Shown here: piece by piece, positions 1 through 11,189 of the stretch | Layout of the letters: every line of letters begins with the position of its first letter | Numbering within the stretch: the first letter of the stretch is position 1 | NCBI GenBank assembly: GCA_013146195.2 | Contig: CM028378.1 | Location: forward strand, 44,083,099-44,147,098 | Reading direction: 5' to 3' | Source: Codonopsis lanceolata | Lineage: Eukaryota > Streptophyta > Magnoliopsida > Asterales > Campanulaceae | Length of the DNA: 64,000 nucleotides | Notes under the pieces: model-generated | Database searches by the model: none | What the model was told of the DNA's origin: nothing | The model's input: the letters and a program-made list of their open reading frames with translations, nothing else | Made by a program: the position numbers and the translations under genes

Positions 1-145
1 AGTCTCCTTGAGTTTGTGGGTTTATAGAGGAGTGTAAATAGTGTCACCCTCCAAAAAGATTTTTTTAATTTTTGTAATTTAATTGCTTTTGTATTTATTA
101 GTATCATTTACTCCTGGACGAACAAAGTCTAAGTTTGGGGGTATT
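1..145 (+). mobile_element. 3' internal end of an Athila-like Ty3/gypsy element
   Basis: This is the last internal stretch of an LTR retrotransposon whose body lies left of the window. A purine-rich tract (AAGTTTGGGGG, 131-141) sits just before the LTR start at 146, where a polypurine tract that primes plus-strand DNA synthesis is expected. No coding sequence is visible here. Confidence 0.6.
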
Positions 146-1391
146 TGATAGATGTGTTTTATACGCATCTATTGGGTACTTATATAGCTTAGAAGTAGTA
201 ATTCCACGAGACTTTTGGCTACTAATATGTGTTTAGGAGCTTTATTGTGAGTTTCAGGGTTTTAGGTGGAATTATGGAAATAACAAGGATTAAAGTGAAG
301 AATTGAAGGAAGGGCGCAAAGTGCTAAAAGATAGAAAGAAGATGTACCGAAAATACAAAACCCCTTGCGGACGCAAGGTCACAGACCCTTGCCCCTGCAA
401 GGTCTCCAGTACATGAGCCCAAAGGAAGCAAAGGCCTTGCGGCCGCATGACCTTACACCTTGCCCCCGCAAGCCCTTCCGTTTTGCAAAGCCGAGAGTTG
501 TACCCTAATTGTATCTGCTACCCCTGTACACATTAGAATAAATACAAGCCTTGTAGCCCTAAGCCACAGACGGAAATAATCTGACTTTAGTGTGTAATTT
601 AGAGTTTTTACCGTTTGTAATCATAGTTTAGAAGATCGTTCACGTATTCTTTCATCAAATTGATCTGCTCATCGCCAAGGATGAACTAACCACTTCATAA
701 TCTAGGAATTAGAGGTAACTTGTATCGAATCTTCTGCTCTGCTATATATTTTTATTCAATCAAATCTGGTTGATCACAGTGTTTATCAATCTCTTTTCAA
801 TTTGGCTTTTTTCTAATGAATGGTATCGCTGGATTCAAAGACCAAGAGGTGCGAATAACTGCACGGCCAAATGCATATGTCGTACACTGGCTCACCATTG
901 TGATAAATTAAACATATCGATGCATGAGAGTGATAAGTTAGGGTTAGGTTCATATATATGTTTATGAGTGATAGACAAAAAAATCATATGTTCTTGTTCT
1001 TAAGGGTATAGATTCGGATGAATTATTTAGGATGAAGACTGAATTATAATTTGACGACCTATACCAATCTTTCGTGAATGAACCAAAGATTAATTGATTG
1101 ATACATTAAGCAAAATAGCATTAGAGTAGATACAAGTGAATCCATATTTCTAGATTCTCCTCCATCATAAGACCTTCACAAACTGTGTTTGCTGCTTTAA
1201 TAAACTGCTAATTAGATTAATTGCTTTCTAGTAGAATAATTTAGATTACTAAACCAAAAACCCCCTTTAGTTTAATTGTTACCTGTTTACTTGTTCTAGA
1301 TACTTTTTGTCTCTGTGGTTCGATCCTTGCTTTCCGTACATTATACCTGCTATTGATTCGTACACTTGCGAGGTTAAAAAATAAGGCATCA
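146..1391 (+). repeat. 3' LTR of an Athila-like Ty3/gypsy retrotransposon
   Basis: The LTR begins TGATAGATGTG and ends GGCATCA, the TGAT...ATCA terminus expected for this lineage. It is the same family as the LTR at 36013-37274: both share the opening block, the 'aattccacgag' stretch, GC-rich CCTTGCGG/CGCAAGG palindromic motifs and a TTTTTGTCTCTGTGGTT block near the end. The polypurine tract just upstream makes it a 3' LTR. The DNA after 1391 is unrelated integrase sequence, so the element seems to sit in, or beside, an older Tat-like element. A weak TATA-like run lies near 537-545. Coding calls inside it are spurious. Confidence 0.8.
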
Positions 1392-1429
1392 ATAGCAGAA
1401 GATGAACTCTCAGTGCTGAGGCCGTCGGT

Positions 1430-2640
1430 TATGATTGACCACCTGAAAGCACCTTCCATTGACAAAAGGAAGTGATAATGGACATCGAGCCAGCGAGCAG
1501 ATGTTGGATTAATGAATATAAGGATTTTATAGAGCATGGTATCCTACCAGAGGATAAAAACCGAGCAAGAGTCATTCGAAAACAGGTTTGTCGATACTCG
1601 GTGGTCGGAGTAGTGCTATACAAGCGATCAAAGGTGAGGTCGATGCTTCGTTGTGTTCGGCCAGAAATGACCCAAGAGCTTTTATATGAGGTTCATCAAA
1701 GGGAATGTATGGGTCATCCAGGTGCCCGAACTTTGGCACAGAAGATTTTGTTCGCATGATACTATTGGATCACACTGAGAAGAGATGTAGCCTTGTATGT
1801 ACAGAAATGCGAGAAGTGTTAGAGATTTGCAGATATACCCAGGTTGCCTTAAACCGAACAGACGCCAGTGGTTGCAGCCTGGCCATTCGACATGTGGGGG
1901 ATACACCTGATCGGACCGTTTCCTCTGGCACGATCTCAGTTCAAGTATACAGTAGTGACAATTGATTATTTCACCAAATGGATTGAAGTAAAACCATTGG
2001 TCACCATCACTGAAAACAACATCATCAACTTTGTGCATGACCACATCTGGTGTCGTTTTAAGTTACCCAGAGCTATTGTTTCCGATCATGGCACATAGTT
2101 CTCTGACAAATCTACGACATAAATGTACTAGGATGTATGTCAAGCACTGGCAATCTTCAATTGCATATCCGCAAGGAAATGGACAAGCTGAAGCCACAAA
2201 CTAACAAATCCTGCACGCATTAAAACGAAATTTGGATGACCGAGCGGGGAAATGGGTGGATGAGTTGTCCGCCGTTTTATGGTCGATCAGGACAACGATA
2301 AGGGGATCAACAGGCGAAACACCTTTTGCTCTCATGTATGGGTCTGAGGTTGTAATTCCAATAGAAACAACTTTCCCCAATCATAGAGTTGCTCACTACA
2401 ACAAGCCAGATAATCAGATTGCCCGAGCAATCGATCTTGACTTGCTCGAGGAACGCAGGCTAGAAGCTCGCATCAGAATGGTTAACTATAAGTAGAAAAC
2501 AAAGGCTCATCACGACAAGAGGGTTCGAGGAAGAGCATTTCAAATCGGGGATTGAGTCCTCAGAAAAATTGAAGTCACAGGACAGCGACCAGAGCGAGGA
2601 AAATTGTCACCTAATTGGGAAGGGCCATTTAAGGTCACTG
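1430..2640 (+). pseudogene. Decayed Tat-like Ty3/gypsy integrase region
   Basis: Translated pieces in several frames match the integrase part of a Tat-lineage Ty3/gypsy polyprotein. In order they are a linker region (1472-1759), the block with GHPGARTLA that belongs to the HHCC zinc finger, and the catalytic core around WGIHLIGPFP, TKWIEVKPL and PRAIVSDHGT (about 1868-2098). Then come WVDELSAVLWSIRTT, GSTGETPFALMYGSE and a C-terminal block (2232-2495). Integrase would join element cDNA to the chromosome. Many stops and frameshifts break the frame, including a TAG after the second catalytic Asp block near 2096 and lost sequence before 2232. The 5' side begins close to the Athila-like LTR and the 3' side runs straight into the inverted-repeat structure at about 2637. 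Protease, RT and RNase H are not in the window. This is an old dead copy. Confidence 0.8.
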
Positions 2641-3690
2641 TGGGTGCCCCGGAAGGTATCTCCCGTGCCCCGCGCTCCCTTTTTTAGGGGAACGCGGCAT
2701 GCGAAAGGGACATCACTCTTTCCATTCCATCCTCCCTTGTTTAGGGGAAGACGAAATTAGAAATGCAGAAAAAATGTTGCCAACAGCGCGTTGAATACGC
2801 CTCGGTCACCTAAGTGAGCTTTTGGTCCATTATGAGAGCTTTGGATTTCTCCGTATCTCACCCTCCCTTGTTTATGGGAAGACAAGGCATAAAAAATGCA
2901 TCACCCTTTTCATTCACATCGTCCTTTATTTAGGGGAAAACGGAAAAGTGCAAAAAAAAAAAGATGTTGCGAGGGCGTGTGGGAACACGTCCTGCCTCAC
3001 TATGGACTTTTTGAAAAATTGCCTTAGGTCATTATGAGTGCATGGGGTTTCTCCGTATCTCACCCTCCCTTGTTTAGGGGAAGACAAGGCACATAAAATG
3101 CATCACCCTTTTCATTCTCATCGTCCCTTGTTTAGGGGAAAACGGGAAAGTGCAAAAAAAGGATGTTGCGAGCCTCACCATAACCTTAGGCTTATTTTGG
3201 ATCGCTACGAGTTCTTTGGGTTTCCATGTATCTCATTCTTCCTTGTTTAGGGGAAAACAAGATGCAGGAAATGCATCACCATTTCATTCCCATTCTCCCT
3301 TGTTTAGGGGAAAACGGAACAGTGCAAGAAAGGATGTTGCGGGCCTCACCGTGATCCAAAATGTTTTAACAGAGTCGCCATCTTTATTTTAAGGAGAAAT
3401 AAAGAAAAAACCAAAAATAAACCGGAGTTTGTAAAAAGGGTTTAGATGCTAAGTTACGAGGTGGGAAGGTATTAGGCGCCCAACTCGCCCTTTCGGTCTC
3501 AAAACAGTTTTTGGCTAAAATATGCTTTTTGTTATATTTATCTAGCAAATAAATAAAGCATTAAAAAGAAACCATATATATCTGTATTTACATTATTTAC
3601 AGACTTGCAGCCGTCTCCTTCCAGTAATTACAAATACATTTAGAAGTATTTGGCCATAATAATGGCTCTTTTTAATGCTATTTTCAGTTT
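2637..3690 (-). repeat. Left arm of a large inverted repeat (gypsy leader plus LTR 3' end)
   Basis: This arm is the reverse complement of 5335-6370. Read on the minus strand it holds the last ~300 bp of an LTR (about 3690 to 3385), then a primer-site-like TGGCGACTCTGTTA (around 3360-3375), then a leader running left to 2637. Eight copies of a TCCCTTGTTTAGGGGAA-like motif occur near 2678, 2732, 2864, 2922, 3065, 3123, 3238 and 3297. The right arm has the same number at matching spacing. The arms are diverged by substitutions and small indels, so the duplication is not very recent. Short open frames here are repeat-driven and not genes. Confidence 0.85.
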
Positions 3691-3697
3691 ACGCAGA

Positions 3698-4135
3698 TAG
3701 ATCGTCCTAAGAGTTCCCCTTCTCCAAAAAGCCTCAAAGCTCCGTCAAATCTCCCCCAAACACAAAAACAATCGGTCAAAGTGAATCTTAGCCTCCCTGC
3801 TAAGATTCCACCCTATTTCCCCAGTTCCAAAATCCCAAAAAGAGTAGTTGCTCTACTCGAATCCAGACGCCAAATCCGCCAGAATCAAGCAGTTGTTCTG
3901 CCCGATTTCTGCCAACAAAGAAACAAACAACAGCAAAAACGCAAGCAGTTGCTCTGCCCATTTCACGGTGCCAGAAAGCAGCTTTCGAAAGCAGTTACCC
4001 TGCCCAAATCACAACAACAACAAAAGACTCCCTCTCCCGGAAGGACAGAACGAACACACCATACGCTCTTAAAGGTAAGCCTTTAAGAGATTTTTATATA
4101 AAAGTGCTAGTTTCAGCCGACCCAATGTAAAAAAT
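3698..4135 (+). repeat. Direct repeat copy A (LTR-derived)
   Basis: This block matches 4860-5305 in the same orientation. Shared features are the 'cggtcaaagtgaa' stretch, several GCAGTTGCTCTGCC motifs, 'ggaaggacagaacga', and 'ctcttaaaggtaagcc' followed by 'tttatataaa'. It lies inside the large inverted repeat but is not itself inverted. It appears to be a second copy of the R/U5 part of the LTR at 4431-5632. Several of its internal motifs have the form (g)cagttgctctgccc and repeat at about 60-80 bp. Confidence 0.8.
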
Positions 4136-4430
4136 ATAAAGTAAAGAGGAAAAATCATTTCCACTTCTTCTCCATTTGTTTTACTTTACATTTGTGATCT
4201 TTCATGAGGACTTGTACCATCCAACTTCTTCTTCACCACATCTTTAATTGTTACAGGTAGAACACTAAGCTTCAGCGTTATAGACTCCGATCCTTCCCAA
4301 AATCTTTGTTATTTTCTTGTTTTTCAATTTCTATCCTTGTTGCACAGATTGTTTGCATTACCAATATTGTTTTGATATTGTTATTGAATAAATTGGTGGG
4401 AGCAATACATATCTGATTTGTGAGGTTAGT
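4136..4430 (+). other. Spacer between copy A and the next LTR start
   Basis: The stretch has no coding potential and no second copy that I could find in the window. It ends exactly where the LTR-like start TGTAGACGCCCC begins at 4431. It may be the 3' remainder of the partial LTR that contains copy A. Confidence 0.4.
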
Positions 4431-5632
4431 GTAGACGCCCCAATTTCGTACCCCCTTGTATGTAACATGACATGCAATATCAAGACCTGTTAAAACTTAA
4501 CAAATGTCAAGTTATATGGTTTAAAATGCAAAAGACAAAGCAGGATGTGTAAAACAGTGAAATGCAGGGACCAGAGTGTCAAAAAGGAGGCTAAAAAAGG
4601 CTTCAGGCACCACCACCAAAGGAAGCAAGCGTGACGCCCAGATCCTAAGGGTTCGGCGCCCAAGCCCAAACAGTGCTCTCCGATTTGAGAATTAGCACAA
4701 GCTCTCAAGCGCGCGGTACAAGTTGATGAAACACAAAGAAGAAATTTTAAAGACAGTGATGTCCCTCCTCTCACCTATAAATAGAGGTGTCCGGCTTCAG
4801 TTTTGGGGGCCGAGAAATTTTATCACTCATACAGTTCAACGTTATTTTTACACAGTGAAGAGCGATCGTGAGATAGAGAGAATCCCCTCCTCCTATAAGC
4901 CTCGAAGCTCTGCCAAATCTCCTCAAAAAACAAATCCAACCGGTCAAAGTGAACCTTAGCCTTCCAGCTAGGATTCCACCCTATTTCCCCGATCCAAAAA
5001 TCTCAAAAAGAGCAGTTGCTCTACCTGAATCCAGAGGCCAAATCTGCTAGAAGCAAGCAGTTGCTCTGTCCGATTTCCGCCTGCAGCAAGCAAACAATAG
5101 CAAAAACGCAAGCAGTTGCTCCGCCCGTTTTACGGTGTCTGAAAGCAACTTTCAAAAGCAGTTATTTTGCCCGAATCACAACAAGAAGCAAAAGACTCTC
5201 TCCCCCGGAAGGACAGAACGAGCACACCTTATGCTCTTAAAGGTAAGCCTTTAAGAGGGTTTTATATAAAAATGCTATTTTCATCCGGCCCAATGTAAAA
5301 AATATAAGCAGTTATGCTGCCCGGATTTATATAGAAAATAACATTAAAAAGAGCCATTATTATGACCAAATATTTTTAAATGTATTTGTAATTACTGGAA
5401 GGAGGTGGCTGCAAGTCCGTAAATAATGTAGACATGGATATATTTGTTTTTAATGCTTTATTTTATTTGCCGAATAAATATAATAAAAACATATTTTAGC
5501 CAAAAACCATTTTTGAGACCGAAAGGGCGAGTTGGGTGCTTAACACATTCCCACCTCGTAACTTAGTCTCCGAATCCCTTTTTACAAACTCTGGTTATTT
5601 TTTGTTTTTCTTTATTTCTCCTTAAAATAAAA
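4431..5632 (+). repeat. Gypsy-type LTR with TATA promoter
   Basis: It starts TGTAGACGCCCC, a start shared by many plant gypsy LTRs, and carries a clear TATA box (TATAAATA, 4776-4783). Copy A' lies at 4860-5305. The LTR runs to about 5632, where a primer-site-like TTGCGACTCTGTTATAAC follows. Downstream on the plus strand is the leader with repeated TTCCCCTAAACAAGGGA motifs. Transcription from this TATA box would run right into the leader. The exact 3' boundary is inferred from the primer-site motif. Confidence 0.65.
4776..4783 (+). promoter_or_regulatory. TATA box of the LTR at 4431
   Basis: TATAAATA lies in the context CACC-TATAAATA-GAGG, about 345 bp inside the LTR, a normal position for a U3 promoter. 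Whether it is active is unknown. Confidence 0.6.
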
Positions 5633-6370
5633 ATTGCGACTCTGTTATAACATTTTGGATCACAGTGAGACCCGCAACATCCTTTTTTTTGGCACTTTTT
5701 CGTTTTCCCCTAAACAAGGGACGATGGGAATGAAAAAGGTGATGCATTTCCTGTATTTTGTTTTCCCCTAAACAAGGGAGGATGAGATACGGGGAAACTC
5801 AATGCACTCATAGCGATCCAAAATAAGCTTAAGGTCATGGTGAGGCTCGCAGCATCCTTTTTTTTGCACTTTCTCATTTTCCCCTAAATAAGGGACGATG
5901 CGAATAAAAAGGGTGATGCATTTTCTGTATCTTGTTTTCCCCTAAACAAGGGAGGGTGAGATACGGAGAAAACCAATGCACTCATAATGACCTAGGGTGA
6001 TTTTCAAAAGTCCACAGTGAGGCAGGGCGTGTTCCCACGCGCCTTCGCAACATCCTTTTTTTTTTTTTTTGCACTTTTCCGTTTTCCCCTAAATAAGGGA
6101 CGATGTGAATGAAAAGGGTGATGCGTTTTCTGTATCTTATTTTCCCATAAACAAGGGAGGGTGAGATACGGAAAAATCCAAAGCTCTCATAATGGACCAA
6201 AGCTCACTCGGTGACTGAGACGTATTCAGCGCACTTTTTGACAACACGCTTTCCGCATTTTTAATTTCGTCTTCCCCTAAACAAAGGGAGGATGGAATGG
6301 AAAGCGTGATGTCGTCTCTGCATGCCGCATTCCCCTAAAAAAGGGAGCGCGGGATCCGGGAGCATTCTCG
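5335..6370 (+). repeat. Right arm of the large inverted repeat
   Basis: This is the inverted counterpart of 2637-3690. It contains the last ~300 bp of the LTR, the primer-site-like motif at about 5636 and a leader. Eight TTCCCCTAAACAAGGGA-like motifs lie near 5705, 5763, 5880, 5938, 6083, 6142, 6273 and 6329. Homology to the left arm ends near 6370 ('gggcactcacag'). No gag gene follows. Confidence 0.85.
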
Positions 6371-6429
6371 GGCACTCACAGTTAGTGCGTTTTGTTTGTT
6401 CTTCGTTTTCTTTTCTCTTTCTAGCATCG

Positions 6430-6660
6430 TACCTTTCGAATTTTGGGCATAGTTCAAAATTTTGGGTTGTGGATTTTGCATTGCGATGACCAAAATTTTG
6501 AAAAATTTGAACGACGCCCAAAATTTTGAATGATGCCCAAAAAAATTTCTTACGATGCCCAAATTTTGGCAATAAGCTTTTGCATTGCGACGCCCAAAAT
6601 TTTTAGTGATGACCAATTTTTTTCCTTACGATGTCCAAATTTGGGCAGTGGCTTTGTCCG
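6430..6660 (+). repeat. Degenerate GATGCCCAAAATTTTG repeats
   Basis: A short unit with a core like 'gatgcccaaaattttg' recurs at least seven times at irregular spacing of about 25-45 bp. It directly follows the right inverted-repeat arm and may be a continuation of the same retroelement leader. Predicted small proteins here only reflect the repeats. Confidence 0.6.
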
Positions 6661-7329
6661 CACGCCTTTCCTTTATTAAGAGTATCTTCGTCATTTCTTT
6701 CCCAAAAGTGTACTGTAGCGGTTTAAAAAATTATCACGGACTTTTGGGGTTATATTTTCTCCACAGGGGACTAGCTCGAATTTCTCCCTAAAATAAAATA
6801 AAGACCACAACATAGTCCTAGTTAGACTATGACTCATTATGGCCAACCCATCTCTCCTTTTCCTATGTATATAGAAAGCCTTTTTTATGGTAAAAAGAAG
6901 TGTTGAACACAGAAGGAATTTAGAGTTTGATGAAACGCTAAATTCGTAGAAAGAAAAATTAGGGATTAGTTCTTTGTTAGACGAAGGGTTTCCTACTTTG
7001 ATTCAACAATTGCCTGGTACAGAATTTTTGAATTAATTATATTCAATCCATTTGTGTGGATACCATAGAGAAGTTGAGCAAATCGTTTGTTGCGGTGATT
7101 GTGATTCAAGGGTGATTCTTTAGAAGATGGCTTGCTCCAATGATCAGGTAAATATTCTAAATCTGATTATATAATTCGCATGGATCTTGATAGGGTTTTA
7201 AAATTAATTTTTGTTATTTTGCATTGTTAATTTCGATTAAAACCCAACACTAAGTCGGTTGAAAACTTTCCAAATAGAACCAACCCAGAATTTTTCCAAC
7301 AAACTAAGTTGATTTGTATGCTATTTTCC
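6661..7329. other. Unassigned stretch with a possible mini-exon
   Basis: No gene family is recognised. One small motif is noted: an ATG at about 7126 opens seven codons (MACSNDQ) and is followed directly by GTAAAT, which could be a splice donor of a first exon. No partner exon was found, so this is weak. The rest is AT-rich. Confidence 0.3.
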
Positions 7330-7332
7330 TAA

Positions 7333-7924
7333 GGGCATCTCTAATCCTAAAACTCCAATTTAGGGCCGTTTAAACACCAATTTTGGGCAATTTCAGTACT
7401 ATACACTATTCTGATTTCAACACTCTCACCAAATCCTACATCAAAAATGAATATTTCTTAGCATATTCTATTTCCATTTTCTATTTACCTTTTAAATTGT
7501 TATTGTTAAGATTACACAATTAATAATTTCATTATATTTAATAAATTTATTTTTATAATATTATTTATATAATTAATAATATTAATAAATAAGTAATTTC
7601 ATATATTTTAAATTAATAACTATTTGATAAATACAAACTCATAATGATAGAGCAAGAAATACATCTATTTAAAATCTTAAAAAACTACGAAGAAAAAAAA
7701 TACAACAACTCAATTCAAAATACATATTATTTTAGCCTAATTCACAATTACTAAATTGTGCCCATAAATGTTCAAAGTAATAATTATTAATAATTTTCTA
7801 ATTAAAACTATTTTTTTATTAAAAAATAAGTAGGTACCAAATTGGGGCAAGGCGTGGAGTATGAAGGCTTTCGGGGTTGTTTTTGTCCTAGATAGAGGAT
7901 TTGAGGTCTCTGTTGGAGACGCCC
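7333..7924. mobile_element. Tourist-like (PIF/Harbinger) MITE
   Basis: The ends are inverted: GGGCATCTCT at the left and the reverse complement of GGGCGTCTCC at the right. They are flanked by a TAA target duplication (7330-7332 and 7925-7927). A 3-bp TWA duplication is typical of PIF/Harbinger elements. The interior is AT-rich and has no transposase, so the element is non-autonomous. Confidence 0.75.
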
Positions 7925-7927
7925 TAA

Positions 7928-8658
7928 AGCATAGACCTAGAGTAGGGGTGCATCCTTTGTCTCGCTCGTGAAAATGGACTAAACTAAATTGAGGTGTTCT
8001 AATTTCCCAATAAATAAGAATGCGTCCTTGTTGTCATTGTGAACATTGTAGTAACTGTGACATAAACTATATTTAGGGGGAGGCTACATACAGCCCACTT
8101 TCTACCATTCACATTTAATTTCTTACAATGTACAACCCAAGGTACAAAACTTAAATTCAGAAAATGAGGTGTAACGAGTAGAAAGTGGGTTTGTAGAGCG
8201 TCAATATTGCATGGCGTTGCAAATAATATTGCATTGAGTCAAAATAATATTGAACTGGACATTCATGTCCCTTCTTTCTTGCACACAATCAATAAATGAA
8301 TCAAATTGATCCCAAATCCAAATTGATGTATCACGATTCACAAATGATGCAACGTGATTCAAAATTAATACATCCAGATTCAAAAAGGATGTCCAACAAT
8401 GAATGGAGATGATAGAAAGTGGGAAATTAGGGTGGTTGAGTAATCAAATTCAATGTGAAGAAGAACATGACCACCTTATCTCCTCACTCTCTTTACTCTT
8501 CATCCCTGTGATATGCTGTCATTCTCTCTTTTGCACATTTTAAGAATGATTTCACGAAAATAAACTTTAGCGTTTGAAAAAAAAAAGAGGTACTTAAAAT
8601 TAAAAATTTGGGAAAAGAGACCGATTCGCAATTTCGCCAATCTATGAAGATGTATTAG
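7928..8658. other. AT-rich intergenic stretch
   Basis: No gene was recognised. Several inverted CCCACTTTCTAC / GTAGAAAGTGGG pairs occur (about 8097, 8180 and 8408) and might be ends of small decayed MITEs, but no target duplication supports this. Confidence 0.4.
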
Positions 8659-8667
8659 TTTTATAAA

Positions 8668-10025
8668 GGACTAAATAATTATTTGGTCCTTGAACTATCC
8701 ACAAATTATGCGTTTGGTCCTGCGACTTTTTTCGAAATGTGTTTGGTCCTTAAACTCGGTTTTTGCTAAGAGATTCCCCCCTCACGGGGTTATCATCAGT
8801 TTTGCCGTCAAAATTTATTTTAAATCCCAATTTTGCCCTTACCTTGACTTCTTACTATCTGACAAAATTGACTGGCTTGGATCTCTAATGGCTTCCGCCG
8901 GTGGAAATGAATGTAACAATGGTGATAGAATGATCATCACCATTGACACAGAGAAAAAACCAGAGAACCTCATAATCCAAAGCATATTCACACTATGAAG
9001 GCTTCTCCGCTTCTTCCTCTTAGATTTGAAATCGAAACTCCGTCTAATGAAACTGCTATTTAACAGACATTGTTGGTGGACCAAAGAACCTCATAATCCA
9101 AAGCATAAATGTAAAGAATGAAAATTCGATACAAATATTTTTGAAGAAAGAGATTGATTTATCAATACATAATTATAAGTATTGAGAAGGGGAAGAAACG
9201 CACCTGCTTGTAATTTTGCCCTAACCACGTTTCGGCTGATTGAGGGTTTAGGTTTTTTCGCGGCGGTTTTTGCAAGTGAAGTGGGTGGGTTGACCGGGGT
9301 ATCAGAGCAGGAAAGGCCCACGCCTTAGATTTCAACTTCTTTTCTTTAATTTGCCATAGCTTCCGGTCCTCCACCTTCTTCCAGCTCCAATTTATCACAC
9401 CCAAATCATTCTCTTATCCAACCCAAATCCGACGATCTCCTTTCTTTTACAATGCCGTTTTCTTAAACCGTTCCACCTCCATTTCTACTCACCCAGATTT
9501 CGACAGAGCGCTGAAGCCCAACTCCACCGTCATTCTCACCGGCGACCATTGCAACCTCCCCGCGATCTATTCCCAGTCGGCTCCATCACCAGTTTCTTCA
9601 ATCCATCTCTGACCCCAAAATCTGTCAGAAGCAGCGGTTTCATTAGATGGATTTTCGATTTCAAATCTAATAGAAAGAAGTGAAGAAGCCTTCATAGTAT
9701 GAATATGCTTTGAATTATGAGGTTCTCTGTTTTTTTTCTCTATGGCAATGGTGATGATCGTTCTCTCACTGTCGTTACATTAATTTCCACCGGCGGAAGC
9801 CATTAGAGATCCAAGCCAATCAATTTTGATTCAGATAGTGAGAAAGTCAAGGTAAGGGCAAAATTGGGATTTTAAATAAATTTTGACTGCAAAACTGACG
9901 GTAACCCCGTTAGGGGGAATCTCTTAGCAAAAACTGAGTTTAAGGATCAAACACATTTCGAAAAAAGTCGCAGGGCCAAACACATAATTTGTGGATAGTT
10001 TAGGGACCAAATAATTATTTAATCC
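8668..10025. mobile_element. MULE-type element with long TIRs, possibly Pack-MULE
   Basis: The left arm (8668 to about 9055) and the right arm (about 9635 to 10025) are inverted copies of each other, starting GGACTAAATAATTATTTGG and GGATTAAATAATTATTTGG. They are flanked by 9-bp duplications that differ at one base: TTTTATAAA (8659-8667) and TTTTAGAAA (10026-10034). Long TIRs with 9-bp duplications are the hallmark of Mutator-like elements. No transposase is present. The ~580 bp interior is richer in G+C than the flanks and could be captured host DNA. On the plus strand it opens a frame of about 50 codons (roughly 9440-9610), but I recognise no family. Short frames inside the arms are not genes. 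Confidence 0.8.
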
Positions 10026-10034
10026 TTTTAGAAA

Positions 10035-10830
10035 TATAACTGATTTTGAAACCGGGCCAAACCTTTTGGGGGTAGAACTTGAATATGGTCAAAACCATAG
10101 GGGATAGCAATGCAGTTTACCCACATTCACTGCCACCGAAGTGGATGCGTTGCAGCTCGGCTTTACTTCCCTCGGCCCAAGTAGTACTACATTGCCCCCT
10201 TCCCCCTCCGTCATTTCTGCTTTCTCGCCATCGTCGCTCGTTACAGTTGCCCATCGTAGCTTATCTATTAGGCCGTAGTTCACCACTGGTTAGCACCACT
10301 GCTCATCAAACACAAGGTATTTCGTTAACTTCGTTTTTTTTTATTTTTGTAAAGGCACGCGCTATTTAGACCCCCAGATCCTCTAAGTTGGCCTCCCATC
10401 TAAGTATACCCCCACCTTAATTTAAAATACTTTGATACCTATGAGTGTACCCCCTTTGTTTTCCTATTTTACCCCTCCTAATTTTTAACACACATTATTA
10501 CATTAACCCCCCTCAAAACCTAACACCCCACTACCCAACACCCCTCATAACCCCCTCTATACGAAGAAGACGACTTCTGCACTTAGACACATGCTCAACC
10601 CAGTGCAATCCTCTTTCTTCTACGCAATCCTTTCACCAGAAAGGCATCTTCATCCTTTCACAAAGCCATCTTCATCTCCTCATTCAATTGAAAAATGGAC
10701 AGAGGTATGTATTTTTCATTGATTTTAGTTTTTATGCTGGAGTGCTTATACAATGTATTTGTGAGTTGAGTTTGATTTGGTGTGTTTATACAAGACATCT
10801 TCACGTTTCTTATTGAATATATTGAATAAA
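10035..10830. other. Unassigned stretch upstream of the plant-mobile-domain fragment
   Basis: No protein family is recognised. The part 10360-10640 is C-rich on the plus strand, with many CCCC runs, unlike its neighbours. It may be the 5' non-coding part of the element that carries the plant mobile domain fragment. Confidence 0.35.
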
Positions 10831-10834
10831 ACTT

Positions 10835-11105
10835 GATGTTCGTTTGGAAAAATTCGAGCCTGAACAACGGAACTAGGGCTAAAAGTTCGGCAGAGGGGGT
10901 CCAAACATCATCAAAACGTTCAGACCTGGTCAAACGAACATTTTGATGATGTTCATACCTCTTCTGCCGAACATTTAACATTTGTTCGTTAGGAAATGGC
11001 CAAACTTTTTCAAACTGTTACAACTTAGGAGGCCGAACATTTTCAAAATGTTCCAGCAGTTGTGGTCGAACATATTGAAAATGTTCCAGTAGTAGTGGCT
11101 GAATA
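10835..11105. repeat. Degenerate GAACATTTT palindrome repeats
   Basis: Variants of GAACATTTT and its complement AAAATGTTC recur at least eight times. One is a near-perfect 19-bp palindrome (GAACATTTT, one base, AAAATGTTC, about 11036-11054) and a related copy lies near 11070. The block sits directly upstream of the plant mobile domain fragment. Confidence 0.6.
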
Positions 11106-11189
11106 GTTTCGCTTATGAATTTTTGTCCCTTTTTTTATTTCAAAACTTGATGAACTAACATGTTAATTTATGAATGTCATGTACAGAGA

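Noticed and set aside
2569..3392. Series of small proteins sharing a FRGK/LFRGRRN-like motif
   Set aside because: They are translations of the leader repeat in the inverted-repeat arm and appear in all frames. There is no gene.
8085..8200. Small MITE with CCCACTTTCTAC inverted ends
   Set aside because: A third copy of the motif at 8408 and the lack of a target duplication make the ends ambiguous.
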